The position numbers and the translations under genes were made by a program. Of a DNA stretch of 57,326 nucleotides, positions 1 through 9,140 are shown one piece after another. The stretch lies in the NCBI RefSeq assembly GCF_002161055.1, contig NZ_NFLT01000012.1, forward strand, positions 1 through 57,326, written 5' to 3'. The DNA comes from Tyzzerella sp. An114. GTDB lineage: Bacteria > Bacillota > Clostridia > Lachnospirales > Anaerotignaceae. Each line of letters starts with the position of its first letter. Positions within the stretch are counted from its first letter, which is position 1. The notes under the pieces are model-generated. The model was given only the letters and a program-made list of their open reading frames with translations, did no database searches and was not told where the DNA came from.

Positions 1-100
1 AGATAAAATTTTCAAAACAAATTCAGCAAAAAGTCTATGTAATATTATATATTTAAATAATTAATTTAAATATTTTTATTATACATTAATTATATTATCT
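1..100. repeat. Left arm of a 100-bp perfect inverted repeat
   Basis: Positions 1-100 are the exact reverse complement of 246-345. Base n pairs with base 346-n for all 100 positions, and pairing stops at 101/245. Read on the + strand, this arm encodes the same C-terminal end as the HD-domain gene that finishes at 282. The window edge is the repeat edge, so the arm could continue outside the window. It is either a recent inverted duplication or a fold-back assembly artefact. Confidence 0.95.
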
Positions 101-245
101 AAAAAATCAAAAACTTCATTTAAGTTTTCTTTAAAATCAAATTCAGATGTTCCATTACTATCACCATTAATAATTTCCAATGTGGTCCTGTTAGTATTAT
201 ATTTTCAGAAAGTAGTATTTCAACAACTGTATTTAAAGGACATAA
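79..245 (-). pseudogene. C-terminal gene remnant of unknown family
   Basis: On the minus strand an open stretch ends at a TAA at 79-81 with the C-terminus DFLDNIINV, preceded by GDSNGTSEFDFKENLNEVF. Further upstream (about 182-245) the protein-like reading, SENIILTGPHW, is in another frame, so a frameshift near 181 is likely. No start codon or ribosome site is present. I do not recognise the family. It sits between the two arms of the inverted repeat, and its last codons lie in the left arm. Confidence 0.35.
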
Positions 246-345
246 AGATAATATAATTAATGTATAATAAAAATATTTAAATTAATTATTTAAATATATA
301 ATATTACATAGACTTTTTGCTGAATTTGTTTTGAAAATTTTATCT
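246..345. repeat. Right arm of the 100-bp inverted repeat
   Basis: Exact reverse complement of 1-100, separated by 145 bp. This arm contains the last 20 codons and stop codon of the HD-domain gene at 282-788, so that gene's 3' end exists in two opposite orientations in the window. Confidence 0.95.
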
Positions 346-788
346 AAAACAGTTTTTATACTGTTTTGGGAAATTTGTTCTTCATAGAAATTTACTAAAA
401 AATCAGCTTCAACTAAAATTTGATAATCTAATCCGTCAATATTTTTATATGTATGGTGATGACCTACAATATAACATATTCTTTCTATATCATTTTTTTC
501 AAACTCTAAATTTTCCAAAATATATTTTGCAATTTCAGGACCTTCCTGTTCTTGCAATTTACCATCACACTTACCATATTTTTTTTCTGCTGGTTTTATG
601 CCTATATCATGGACTATTGATGAACACTCTGTTATATATTTGGTGTGTTCGTCAATATTTTCCATGTTACATATTAGTTTTGAAAAGTAATGTACTTTCA
701 TTAAATGTTGAATTCTTTTAGGGTCACCTTTAAAAAATTCAATAGTTTTTTCTAATAACATATTAATTTTATATTCATACATAATCAT
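282..788 (-). CDS. HD-domain hydrolase (paralogue 2)
   Basis: A 168-aa soluble protein of the HD metal-dependent phosphohydrolase superfamily. Visible motifs are an early His in IQHLMKVHYF, the signature VHDIG (His-Asp metal ligands), the HHH cluster in IVGHHHTY and EADFLVN near the C-terminus. HD proteins hydrolyse phosphate esters or nucleotides; the substrate cannot be read from the sequence. The start overlaps the stop of the upstream paralogue (ATGA), and GGAGG lies just upstream inside that gene, so the two are translationally coupled. Its 3' end lies in the right arm of the inverted repeat. The two paralogues clearly share order and motifs, so a tandem duplication is likely. Confidence 0.8.
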   Translation of the reverse strand: MIMYEYKINMLLEKTIEFFKGDPKRIQHLMKVHYFSKLICNMENIDEHTKYITECSSIVHDIGIKPAEKKYGKCDGKLQEQEGPEIAKYILENLEFEKNDIERICYIVGHHHTYKNIDGLDYQILVEADFLVNFYEEQISQNSIKTVLDKIFKTNSAKSLCNIIYLNN

Positions 789-1285
789 ATTTCCTCCAAT
801 TTAAAAGAATTAAAAATATTTTTGCCTGTTTCTGTTTTAAAAATATTTTTTATTAATTTTAAAGTTTTTTCTTTATTTTCAGTTTCAAAATAATTTATTA
901 TCAAATCAGCTTCTATTAGAATTTGTAAAAGTGTTGAATTAATATTATCATAATCATGATGTTTTTTTACAAGTTCTATTATTTTAGGGATATATGAAGG
1001 AGTGTAATTTGTTTCTTTAAGAAATTTTTCTACAATATAAGGAGCTTCCATTTTTTGATTTTCTAAAGAAGCATCACCACTGTATTTTTCTTTGCAATAT
1101 TTAATACAAATATCATGTAATATAGCACTAGCATTTAAAATTATCATATCTTCATTTGATATATTTTCTTGTTCTCCTATTAATTTTGTTAAAGAATATA
1201 CTTTTAAAATATGCTGAGTTCTTCTTTCGTGACCTTCTTCATATTTTAAAGCATTATATAAAAGTGTAGATTCATCATTTATCAT
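785..1285 (-). CDS. HD-domain hydrolase (paralogue 1)
   Basis: A 166-aa protein with the same plan as its downstream neighbour: early His (RTQHILKVYSL), HD signature LHDICIKYC, KKHHDYDN and EADLIINYF. It is a small single-domain HD protein with no membrane segment or sensor domain. It is first in a two-gene minus-strand unit, and its TGA overlaps the next ATG. AGAAAGGA about 12 nt before the ATG is the likely ribosome site. Many such small HD proteins in Clostridia are annotated only as HD domain proteins; the physiological substrate is unknown. Confidence 0.8.
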   Translation of the reverse strand: MINDESTLLYNALKYEEGHERRTQHILKVYSLTKLIGEQENISNEDMIILNASAILHDICIKYCKEKYSGDASLENQKMEAPYIVEKFLKETNYTPSYIPKIIELVKKHHDYDNINSTLLQILIEADLIINYFETENKEKTLKLIKNIFKTETGKNIFNSFKLEEI

Positions 1286-1427
1286 ATTTTATATATCCTT
1301 TCTTAAATTAATATTTTTATATACAAATAAATATATAATAATATATTATAGTTATTATCAAATAAGAGTGCAAATAGAAAATAATTTGAATGAAATATAT
1401 TCACTTACAATATTTTATTTTATAAAA

Positions 1428-1472
1428 AACAAGACTTAGTGTTATTTATGCAACATTAAGCCTTGTTTTTTT
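1428..1472. terminator. Hairpin with T-tract in the leader region of the ABC operon
   Basis: The arms AACAAG-A-CTTAGTGTT and AACATTAAG-C-CTTGTT are complementary with an 8-nt loop and are followed by a T-run; the minus strand also ends in T's. It lies between two divergent genes, so it does not end either neighbour. It may attenuate the ABC operon leader or be left from a lost gene. The rest of 1286-1633 is AT-rich; a TATAAT at 1583-1588 with no clear -35 is the only other signal. Confidence 0.6.
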
Positions 1473-1633
1473 ATGTTATCTTTAAATTAAATAAAAATAT
1501 ATTTTTAAAAGTAAAATACACATTTCACAATTATTTAATATTATTTTACAAAAACAGACTACTAGATTTAACAATCGAAAAATATAATAAATCCTGTCAA
1601 AATATAAATGATAAAAAGAGAGGGAAATAAAAT

Positions 1634-2731
1634 ATGAAAAAATTATTTAAAACAGCAATGGTTATTGGACTTTGCATGTCAACACTTGCAGGATGTGGAA
1701 GTTCTGATGCAAAAACAGCTGCTATTGATTTAAATTCTTTATCAGTTGAAGAAATAATTGAAAAAGCTAAAGAGGATGGAAAAATAGAGTCAGTTGGTAT
1801 GCCTGATACTTGGGCAAACTGGGTAGAGACTTGGACAGAAATAGAAGATACATATGGTATAGAACATCAGGATACTGATATGTCAAGTGCTGAAGAAATA
1901 TCATTATTCAAAACAGAAGGAGAAGATGCAACAAAAGACATTGGTGATGTTGGACAAGCTTTTGGACCTGTTGCTGAGGAAGAAGGCGTTACATTAAAAT
2001 ATAAAACAAGCAATTGGGATTCAATACCAGATTGGGCAAAAGATGATGATGGTGATTGGATTATTGGATATTATGGAACAATGACAGTTCTTGTAAACAA
2101 TAAAATAGTTAAAGATGCACCAAAGAGTTTTGATGATATATTAAAAGGTGATTATATGGTAGCAGTTGGCGATGTTCAGGCTGCCACACAGGCACAGTTT
2201 GCAGTATTAGCTGCCGCTATTGCATATGGTGGAGATGAGTCAAATATAGACCCAGGTTTAGAGTATTTCCGTAAACTTGCAGAACAGGGTCGTTTGGATT
2301 TAGGTGAATTTACACAGGCTCGTATTGAAAAAGGTGAAGTTGGTGTAGCTTTCTTATGGGATTATAACGCTTTAGGCTATCGTGACCAGTTTGTTAAAAA
2401 TAATGCAGATGCTGATTTTTCAGTATTTGTACCAGAGGAAGCTTCTATTCAGAGTGGTTACTGTACAATTATAAATAGTTATACAAAACGTCCATATGCT
2501 GCTGCTCTTGCTCGTGAATATATATTAAGTGATGAAGGTCAGATTAACTTAGCAAAAGGATATGCAAAACCTGTTCGTGATGTTGAACTTCCAGAAGAAG
2601 TTGAAGCAAAATTAATTCCAGATGAACAGTATAAAAATGCAAGAATGGTTGAAGACCAAGAAGCTTGGGATGAGACAGCTAAAACATTAGGTGCTCGTTG
2701 GCAGGAAGAAGTTATAGCTTATGCTAAATAA
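1634..2731 (+). CDS. ABC importer substrate-binding lipoprotein
   Basis: A 365-aa lipoprotein. The signal peptide ends in a lipobox LAGC with the lipidated Cys at residue 21. The body has family-1 extracellular binding protein features (PotD/FbpA-like), for example TMTVLVNNKIV, PKSFDDILKGDY and KGEVGVAFLWDYNAL. It should capture a small solute outside the membrane and deliver it to the permeases encoded next. The ribosome site is AGAGAGGG before the ATG. The substrate is unclear: the fold resembles polyamine and iron binders, but the two PHP hydrolases downstream point to a phosphorylated or ester compound. It is first in a six-gene + strand operon. Confidence 0.85.
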   Translation: MKKLFKTAMVIGLCMSTLAGCGSSDAKTAAIDLNSLSVEEIIEKAKEDGKIESVGMPDTWANWVETWTEIEDTYGIEHQDTDMSSAEEISLFKTEGEDATKDIGDVGQAFGPVAEEEGVTLKYKTSNWDSIPDWAKDDDGDWIIGYYGTMTVLVNNKIVKDAPKSFDDILKGDYMVAVGDVQAATQAQFAVLAAAIAYGGDESNIDPGLEYFRKLAEQGRLDLGEFTQARIEKGEVGVAFLWDYNALGYRDQFVKNNADADFSVFVPEEASIQSGYCTIINSYTKRPYAAALAREYILSDEGQINLAKGYAKPVRDVELPEEVEAKLIPDEQYKNARMVEDQEAWDETAKTLGARWQEEVIAYAK

Positions 2732-2750
2732 TTAATAAACATTAAATTTG

Positions 2751-2775
2751 AGGCTGTCGAGTGATTTGACAGCCT
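2751..2775 (+). other. Intercistronic stem-loop after the binding-protein gene
   Basis: AGGCTGTC and GACAGCCT form a perfect 8-bp stem with a 9-nt loop and no following T-run. Its place between the binding-protein gene and the first permease gene suggests a 3' stabiliser or partial attenuator that lets the binding protein be made in excess. The function is inferred. Confidence 0.6.
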
Positions 2776-2797
2776 TAATCGTATGAGAGGTTAAAAT

Positions 2798-3634
2798 ATG
2801 AATAATAAAAAAACATATTTATTTGCATTAATACCTTTTTTGGTATTATGTATTTTATTTGAACTTATTCCTATAATTTATACATCAGTAAGAAGTTTTG
2901 TTCCAGAGGGTAAGGATATAGGTTTTACATTTGAAAACTATATTAATATTTTTTCAAAAACATTGTATCAAAAAGCTATTGTAAATAGTTTGCTTATATC
3001 TATTTTATCATCAATAATAGGTTTGATTGTAGCCTTTATAGGAGCTAAGGCAGTACATGAATCAAAAGGAAAACTTAATAATATATTTATGAGTATATTA
3101 AATATGGTTTCAAATTTTTCAGGTGTACCATTAGCTTTTGCATATATTATTATGTTTGGTAATGTTGGTGTTATGACAATGATAGGAAGTAATTATGGAA
3201 TAGAATTTTTAGCAAACTTTCCATTATATTCTGTTTGGGGATTATTACTTATTTATGTGTATTTTCAAATACCATTATCAACATTGTTGCTTATACCAGC
3301 CTTTGATGCAATTCGTAAAGAGTGGAAAGAATCAAATGCATTACTTGGTGGAACAAATTTTACATTTTGGACTAAAATTGGAATTCCAATTTTAATGCCA
3401 AGTATATTAAGCACATTTTCTGTATTATTTGCAAATGCTCTTGCAGCATATGCTTCAGCTTATGCTCTTTTGATGAATAATGTTTCATTATTGCCAATAC
3501 GTCTTTCAGAACAGTTTGTAGGAGACCTTGTTCAGAGACCGGAATTTGGTAGTGCAATAGCTGTTGTATTAATAGTATTTATGATAATTGCTATTATGAT
3601 ACAGAATAAGTTAACTGTAAAGAAAGGAATATAA
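2798..3634 (+). CDS. ABC importer permease (PotB-like)
   Basis: A 278-aa integral membrane protein with about six hydrophobic segments. The first TM is at residues 6-28. The cytoplasmic coupling loop for the ATPase is in the segment KEWKESNALLGGTNFTFWTK, a divergent EAA motif. It forms the transmembrane channel together with the next permease. It starts 66 nt after the binding-protein gene, with GAGAGG upstream, and ends 4 nt before the next start. The family (spermidine/iron/phosphonate-type permeases) is clear, the solute is not. Confidence 0.82.
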   Translation: MNNKKTYLFALIPFLVLCILFELIPIIYTSVRSFVPEGKDIGFTFENYINIFSKTLYQKAIVNSLLISILSSIIGLIVAFIGAKAVHESKGKLNNIFMSILNMVSNFSGVPLAFAYIIMFGNVGVMTMIGSNYGIEFLANFPLYSVWGLLLIYVYFQIPLSTLLLIPAFDAIRKEWKESNALLGGTNFTFWTKIGIPILMPSILSTFSVLFANALAAYASAYALLMNNVSLLPIRLSEQFVGDLVQRPEFGSAIAVVLIVFMIIAIMIQNKLTVKKGI

Positions 3635-3638
3635 TTGT

Positions 3639-4427
3639 ATGGATACAAATAAAAAAAGCTCTAAGCTTGCTATAGTTGTTATTATAGCTTATCTTTTAAT
3701 ACCCCTTGTTATGACATTGATATATTCTTTGTTTGAAGAATGGATTGATATTTTACCAAGAAATTTTACATTAAATGCGTATATAGAAATTTTTTCTGAC
3801 GCTGTATTTTGGATTTCTGTTGGAAGGACTATATTAATATCTGTTGTACCTATAATATTATGTACAATTATAGTGCTTCTTGCTATGTATGTTACATATA
3901 TTTATAAACCTGAATGGGATAAATATATACAAATATTATGTACTATTCCATATGCTGTTCAGGGCGTAATATTACCAATTTGTGTATTAGCATTATATAC
4001 TTCAGTACCTAAGCCTTTTAATAATCGTATATTTTTACTTATTTCTACTTATATGATAGTTATATTGCCATATATTTATCAAGGTATAAGAAATAATTTA
4101 CAAGGAATTGGTGCAAAAAAAATAATAGAAGCAGCACAGATGCTTGGTGCAAGTAAATTTTATGCATTTTTTAGAGTTGTAGTACCAAATATAATGAATG
4201 GTGTAACAGTATCTATAATGCTTTCAATGGCAATTATATTTGGTGATTTCGTAATAGTAAATACTCTTGCAGGTGGTCATTTTCAAACAGCACAGATGTA
4301 TTTATATGATGTAATGAAAAAATCTGGTCAACGTACATGTGCAGTAATTATTGTATTATTCTTAATAACATTACTTATTTCTGCTTGTGCATTTTTTATT
4401 CAAAGAAAAAAGAAAGAGGAAGCTTAA
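3639..4427 (+). CDS. ABC importer permease (PotC-like)
   Basis: A 262-aa membrane protein with six predicted segments. The EAA coupling motif is well kept: IIEAAQMLGASKFYAFFRVV. It pairs with the preceding permease as a heterodimer. Its stop codon is directly followed by the ATG of the ATPase gene, so translation is probably coupled. The ribosome site AAAGGAATAT lies within the end of the preceding gene. Confidence 0.82.
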   Translation: MDTNKKSSKLAIVVIIAYLLIPLVMTLIYSLFEEWIDILPRNFTLNAYIEIFSDAVFWISVGRTILISVVPIILCTIIVLLAMYVTYIYKPEWDKYIQILCTIPYAVQGVILPICVLALYTSVPKPFNNRIFLLISTYMIVILPYIYQGIRNNLQGIGAKKIIEAAQMLGASKFYAFFRVVVPNIMNGVTVSIMLSMAIIFGDFVIVNTLAGGHFQTAQMYLYDVMKKSGQRTCAVIIVLFLITLLISACAFFIQRKKKEEA

Positions 4428-5432
4428 ATGTCATATATTGAATTTAAAAATATTAATAAATTTTATGGTAGTAATCATGTTTTAAAGGGTATAAACTTAA
4501 AAATAGAAAAGGGACAGTTTGTAACATTATTAGGACCTTCTGGATGTGGTAAAAGTACACTTCTTCGTTCTCTTGCAGGACTTGAAGAAGTAACAGATGG
4601 TCAAATAATATTAGATGGAGAAGATATAACAAAAAAAGAACCTAAGGATAGAAATATAGGTATGGTTTTTCAACAGTATAGTTTGTTTCCAAATATGACT
4701 GTTGAGGAAAATCTTGCCTTTGGTTTGAAACTTAAAAAATTACCACAGGAAGAAATTAATGAACGTATTAAAAAAGCTATAAAAATTGTAGCTTTAGAGG
4801 GAAAAGAAAAATCATATCCAAATAATCTTTCAGGTGGTCAACAGCAGAGAGTAGCTTTAGCAAGGGGCATTGTAATGCAACCAAAAGTTTTATTGCTTGA
4901 TGAGCCTTTAAGTGCTATTGATGCAAAACTTAGAAAGTCATTACAGTTGAGTATTCGTGAAATACATGATAAATTAGGTTTAACAACAATATTTGTAACC
5001 CATGACCAAGATGAAGCTATGGTTATGAGTGATGTGATACATTTATTCCATGATGGTATAATAGAACAGTCTGGAACACCAGTTGAGGTTTATACACGAC
5101 CTGTAACATCCTTTGCTGCAAGTTTTATAGGAAATTATAATATATTTGAAGCTGATAAAATTTCAAAAATAACTGGAGTTCAATGGGAAAAACAGGTTGC
5201 TATAAGACCTGAAACTATTATGATGTCAAGAACTCCTATTGAAAATGATGACCGTTTTAAAATGGAAGGAATAATAAAAGAACATATTGCAAGAGGTAAT
5301 GTATTGAGATACACAATAGATGTAAATGGTATTGAAATATATGCCGATGCTTTATTTAGAAGTGCATCAATATTCAATGACAATGAAAAAGTATATTTAT
5401 CAATAGCTGAGCGTAATTGTGTTTGCATTTAA
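4428..5432 (+). CDS. ABC importer ATPase (PotA-like)
   Basis: A 334-aa nucleotide-binding subunit. Walker A GPSGCGKST is at residues 36-44, followed by the Q-loop in VFQQYSLFPN, the signature LSGGQQQRVALARG, Walker B VLLLDEP and the H-loop VTHDQDEAM. A C-terminal TOBE-like region (about 230-334) is typical of the spermidine/iron/sugar import ATPases. It powers the two adjacent permeases. Its length fits the family, and all catalytic residues are present. Confidence 0.92.
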   Translation: MSYIEFKNINKFYGSNHVLKGINLKIEKGQFVTLLGPSGCGKSTLLRSLAGLEEVTDGQIILDGEDITKKEPKDRNIGMVFQQYSLFPNMTVEENLAFGLKLKKLPQEEINERIKKAIKIVALEGKEKSYPNNLSGGQQQRVALARGIVMQPKVLLLDEPLSAIDAKLRKSLQLSIREIHDKLGLTTIFVTHDQDEAMVMSDVIHLFHDGIIEQSGTPVEVYTRPVTSFAASFIGNYNIFEADKISKITGVQWEKQVAIRPETIMMSRTPIENDDRFKMEGIIKEHIARGNVLRYTIDVNGIEIYADALFRSASIFNDNEKVYLSIAERNCVCI

Positions 5433-5445
5433 GAGGTGAAGTGTT

Positions 5446-6444
5446 ATGAATAATATATCAATAGATGGATTTAGCAAAACAGGAAATTGGTATAAAGGAA
5501 ATTTACATTGTCATTCAACAAATTCAGATGGAAAACTTTCACCACAAGAAGTAGTTGATCTTTTTAAAAACAATGGATATTCATTTTTATGTTTTTCTGA
5601 CCATGATATATATACAGATTATAGAAATGAGTTTGATTGTGAAGATTTTATTATACTTCCAGGTTTGGAGGCTTCTGTAAATCTCTTTGATGAAAGTGGA
5701 AAATACAGATTAAAAGTACATCATATACATGGTATACTTGGAACTTCTGATATGGAAGCTAATGCAAAGAATAAATTTGAGCATTTACAGAGAAGAAATG
5801 TAAAAATTTATTATGGAGATTGGAACGGAAAAAAAGCGGCACAGGAATTATGCGATGAAATGAGAAGTTACGGAATGATTACAACATATAATCATCCAAT
5901 ATGGTCAAGAGTTTCATACAATGAATTTTGTGATATTGAAGGAATTTGGGCATTAGAAATATTTAATTATAATACTGTAAATGAGAGTAATACAGGATAT
6001 GATGAAGTATATTGGGACGAAATGTTAAGACATAATAAAAAAATGTTAGCTTTTGCAAGCGATGACAATCATAATGAAGGTATATTTGATGATGCCTGCG
6101 GAGGATATATTGTTGTAAAGTCAGATAGTCTTAATAGAGAAGAAATTATAAAAAATATGCTCAAAGGTAATTACTATTCTTCAAGTGGTGTTAGTATTGA
6201 AGATTGGGGAATAAAAGATGGTGTCGCTTACGTTAAATGTGATAAAGTTTACAGAATAGATTTTATTGTAGGAAATTGTGTAAATGATGGTGTAAGTATT
6301 ATGTCAAAAACATTAAACAATGAACTTACATATGGCGAATATAAACTCAAAGGACATGAAAAATATATACGTGTAAAATGTAGTGATATTTATGGAAAAA
6401 CTGCATGGTCAAATCCAATATATTTAGGTGAAAACAATGATTAA
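5446..6444 (+). CDS. PHP-domain hydrolase, CehA/McbA-like
   Basis: A 332-aa cytoplasmic protein of the PHP superfamily. The metal-binding pattern is LHCHSTNSDGKLSP near residue 22, then FSDHDIY, a central Glu (GLEASV), a His in TYNHPIW and ASDDNHN. CehA/McbA-like members hydrolyse ester or phosphoester bonds with a multinuclear metal centre. It follows the ATPase gene closely (GAGGTGAAG upstream) and overlaps the next gene by 8 nt. Context suggests it processes the imported compound; the actual substrate is unknown. Confidence 0.8.
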   Translation: MNNISIDGFSKTGNWYKGNLHCHSTNSDGKLSPQEVVDLFKNNGYSFLCFSDHDIYTDYRNEFDCEDFIILPGLEASVNLFDESGKYRLKVHHIHGILGTSDMEANAKNKFEHLQRRNVKIYYGDWNGKKAAQELCDEMRSYGMITTYNHPIWSRVSYNEFCDIEGIWALEIFNYNTVNESNTGYDEVYWDEMLRHNKKMLAFASDDNHNEGIFDDACGGYIVVKSDSLNREEIIKNMLKGNYYSSSGVSIEDWGIKDGVAYVKCDKVYRIDFIVGNCVNDGVSIMSKTLNNELTYGEYKLKGHEKYIRVKCSDIYGKTAWSNPIYLGENND

Positions 6445-7264
6445 ACAAAATTTACATACCCATTCATTATATTGTGACGGAAAAAATAAAATAGAAGATA
6501 TTGTTATTGAAGCTATTGAAAGAGGATTTAATATTTTAGGTTTTTCAGGTCATGGATATAATAGACCTATTGATGATTATTCTATGACATTAGAAAATAC
6601 TGAATTGTATTATTCTGATTTAAAATATGTGAAACAAAAATATAAGGACAAAATAAAAATATATGTCGGAATAGAAGAGGACTCTTGTGGAAGATATTTT
6701 AAAGATAAGGAATGTCTTGATTATGTAATAGGAAGCGTACATTTTATAAATGTTAATGGTAAATTTGAAGAAGTTGACTTAAGTAAGGAAGTAACTGATA
6801 ATATAATAAAAAATGGTTTTAATGGTAGTTTTATAGAATATGCAAAAGCCTATTATAATGAAGTCAAAAAAGTGTCTAAATGGTCTGAGGTTGATATAGT
6901 AGGTCATATTGATTTATTAATGAAATTCAATGATAATGAAGAATATATTTCTTTCAGTGATAAAGAATATCTTGATATAGCATATAATTGTATTGATGAA
7001 ATAATTTTAAATGATAAAATAATAGAAGTTAATACAGGGGCAATTTCAAGAGGTTACAGAACAAAGCCATATCCATATGTAAATTTATTAAAATATATTA
7101 ATGAAAAAGGCGGTAAAATATGTCTTAATAGTGATTGTCATGAAAAATCAAATATTGATTGTTATTATAATGAGTCAATGAAAATAATAAAGAATTGTGG
7201 CTTTAAAAATATGATGATGCTATCAGATAACGGCTTTTTAAAAAAGAGTATTGATGAGTTTTAA
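6437..7264 (+). CDS. PHP-domain phosphatase, histidinol-phosphatase-like
   Basis: A 275-aa protein of the HisJ/HisK branch of the PHP family. Motifs are NLHTHSLYCDGKN at the N-terminus, FSGHGYN, an IEEDS segment, GSVHFI, DIVGHIDLL and LNSDCHE, which together supply the metal ligands. Family members dephosphorylate histidinol phosphate, but there is no histidine biosynthesis gene nearby, so a sugar- or polyol-phosphate is as likely. I chose the ATG at 6437, with AGGTGA 5 nt upstream, over an in-frame GTG at 6428. It overlaps the upstream stop and is last in the ABC operon. Confidence 0.78.
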   Translation: MIKQNLHTHSLYCDGKNKIEDIVIEAIERGFNILGFSGHGYNRPIDDYSMTLENTELYYSDLKYVKQKYKDKIKIYVGIEEDSCGRYFKDKECLDYVIGSVHFINVNGKFEEVDLSKEVTDNIIKNGFNGSFIEYAKAYYNEVKKVSKWSEVDIVGHIDLLMKFNDNEEYISFSDKEYLDIAYNCIDEIILNDKIIEVNTGAISRGYRTKPYPYVNLLKYINEKGGKICLNSDCHEKSNIDCYYNESMKIIKNCGFKNMMMLSDNGFLKKSIDEF

Positions 7265-7348
7265 TTAGTACATTTAAAAAATATTGATATATACATAGAT
7301 ACAAATTAAAATATAATTATAATTAATTTTAATTTGGGAGATGGTTTT

Positions 7349-8134
7349 ATGATATATATTACAGGTGATACACATGGTCCAAAAAGTATTGGATTTAATA
7401 GTGTAGATGGGGTTTTACATAGATTTAATTCAAACAATTTCCCAGAACAAAAGAATATGACAAAAAATGATTATGTTATTATTCTTGGTGATTTTGGTTG
7501 TATTTGGAATGTTGATAATGAAAGCAGTTCGGAAAAAAATGTTTTAGACTGGCTTGATGATAAATCTTTTACAACACTATTTATTGATGGCAACCATGAA
7601 AACTTTGACCGTTTATATAATTATCCTGAAAAACAATGGCATAATGGAAAAGTTCATGAGATAAGAAATTCTGTTTTACATTTGATGAGAGGATATGTTT
7701 TCAATATTGACAATAAAAATATATTCGCTTTTGGGGGAGCCTCATCTCATGATATTAAAGATGGAATTCTTCATCCTAAAAATGATTTGAAACTGATAAA
7801 AAGGTGGAAGCATGATTACACAAAGCAATTCAGAATATTAAACTATACATATTGGGAGTTAGAATTGCCAACAAAATATGAAATGGATAGGGGAATAAAT
7901 TCTTTAAAGTGTAATGATTTTGATGTAGATTTCATATTAAGTCATAGTCCTTCATCAAGTACTATTGATATTTTAGGAAATAATAATTATAAACATGATA
8001 TATTGACAGACTATCTTGAGAATATAAAAAATACTACAAAATATAAATATTGGTTTTGTGGACATATGCATATAAATAAAAAAATTAGTGATAAAGAAAT
8101 AATTTTATATGAACAAATAATAAGAATTAATTGA
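7349..8134 (+). CDS. Calcineurin-like metallophosphoesterase
   Basis: A 261-aa protein. The metallophosphatase motifs are in order: GDTHG near the N-terminus, GDFGCIW (GD-x-G), GNHEN, LSHSPSS and CGHMHINK (the GH-x-H block). These bind two metal ions and hydrolyse phosphomonoesters or diesters. The ATG at 7349 is preceded by GGGAGATGG; an upstream in-frame TTG is less likely. It stands about 85 nt after the PHP genes and ends at a bidirectional terminator. With the two PHP enzymes it makes three phosphoesterase-type genes beside one ABC importer. Confidence 0.82.
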   Translation: MIYITGDTHGPKSIGFNSVDGVLHRFNSNNFPEQKNMTKNDYVIILGDFGCIWNVDNESSSEKNVLDWLDDKSFTTLFIDGNHENFDRLYNYPEKQWHNGKVHEIRNSVLHLMRGYVFNIDNKNIFAFGGASSHDIKDGILHPKNDLKLIKRWKHDYTKQFRILNYTYWELELPTKYEMDRGINSLKCNDFDVDFILSHSPSSSTIDILGNNNYKHDILTDYLENIKNTTKYKYWFCGHMHINKKISDKEIILYEQIIRIN

Positions 8135-8140
8135 AATAAA

Positions 8141-8175
8141 AAATCAGGTTTTAATATAAAAACCTGATTTTTTTT
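8141..8175. terminator. Bidirectional terminator
   Basis: AAATCAGGTTTT and its complement form a stem flanked by A- and T-runs, between two convergent genes (phosphoesterase + and AraC regulator -). Confidence 0.85.
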
Positions 8176-8182
8176 ATTAAAA

Positions 8183-9010
8183 TTAAATACTATTAAAGTT
8201 TTTTAATCTATATTCAGAAGGTGTACAATCTTTTTTATTTTTAAAAAGTCTTGAAAAATAAAGAGCGTCTTCATATCCAACAGAACGAGCGATTGCAGAT
8301 ATAGGATAATCTGTATGAGCTAATAAGTCACAAGCTTTTTTAATACGATAATTTAAAAGATAATTTTTAAGAGATAAACCTGTTGTATTTTTAAATAATC
8401 TGTGCAAATAGGAGCGGTCTATACTTAAAAAATCTGCTATGCTGTGAACATTTATGTTGTATGAATAGTTTGACTCTATATATTTTAAGGCTTCTTCCAC
8501 ATATGCAACCTTTCTTTCTTTTACAGAAATATTTTTTTTAGGGAATTTATTGGCTAACATAAATAAATATTCATATAAAATACTATTCATAATCAAATCT
8601 TTATTTTCAAAACTTTGATTTGCCTCATACATTTTTTCATGACAGAGACGTATTCTGTCATCTCGTCCATAATGAAAAACAGGACAATCAAGTAGAGACG
8701 TTCTGTTTAAATACTGTTTAATCTTAATACCTTGAAATCCTATCCATGTATAAGTCCAAGGATTTTTTAAATCAGCTTCATAATATATCAATGTTCCCGG
8801 AACAATCAAAAAAGCATCTCCCGAGCTTAATCGATATATTTTATTTTTTGTTTTAAAAATTCCTTTCCCATCTATAACATAATGAATAAGATATCCACTT
8901 CTTACGGCAGGTCCATAACTATGACCAGGCACACAAGACTCATATCCACAAGTATAAACTGTTGCATCAATATTTTGAAAATATTCATTTGAAAAAATAT
9001 AATCTTGCAT
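8183..9010 (-). CDS. AraC-family regulator of the alpha-galactoside locus
   Basis: A 275-aa transcription factor. The N-terminal half (about 1-150) is a cupin-type sugar-sensing domain (HYVIDGKGIF, GDAFLIVPGT). The C-terminal ~100 residues carry two helix-turn-helix units, with IADFLSIDRSYLHRLFK and the family signature ISAIARSVGYEDALYFSRLF. It is transcribed divergently from the alpha-galactosidase gene with a 130-bp gap, the usual position of an MsmR/RafR-like activator. Likely inducer: melibiose, raffinose or a derivative (inferred). Confidence 0.85.
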   Translation of the reverse strand: MQDYIFSNEYFQNIDATVYTCGYESCVPGHSYGPAVRSGYLIHYVIDGKGIFKTKNKIYRLSSGDAFLIVPGTLIYYEADLKNPWTYTWIGFQGIKIKQYLNRTSLLDCPVFHYGRDDRIRLCHEKMYEANQSFENKDLIMNSILYEYLFMLANKFPKKNISVKERKVAYVEEALKYIESNYSYNINVHSIADFLSIDRSYLHRLFKNTTGLSLKNYLLNYRIKKACDLLAHTDYPISAIARSVGYEDALYFSRLFKNKKDCTPSEYRLKNFNSI

Positions 9011-9140
9011 ATTAAATCCATACTCCTTTCAATGTGTCACAAAAGTCAATAAAAAAACAACATATGTCCATATATTATTTATTATATACTGATATAATAA
9101 ACTTAACAAGAACAGAGAGAAACAAAAGGAGGATAAATAT

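Noticed and set aside
1428-1472. Riboswitch upstream of the ABC operon
   Set aside because: Only a single terminator-like hairpin is visible; no conserved aptamer pattern could be recognised in 1286-1633.
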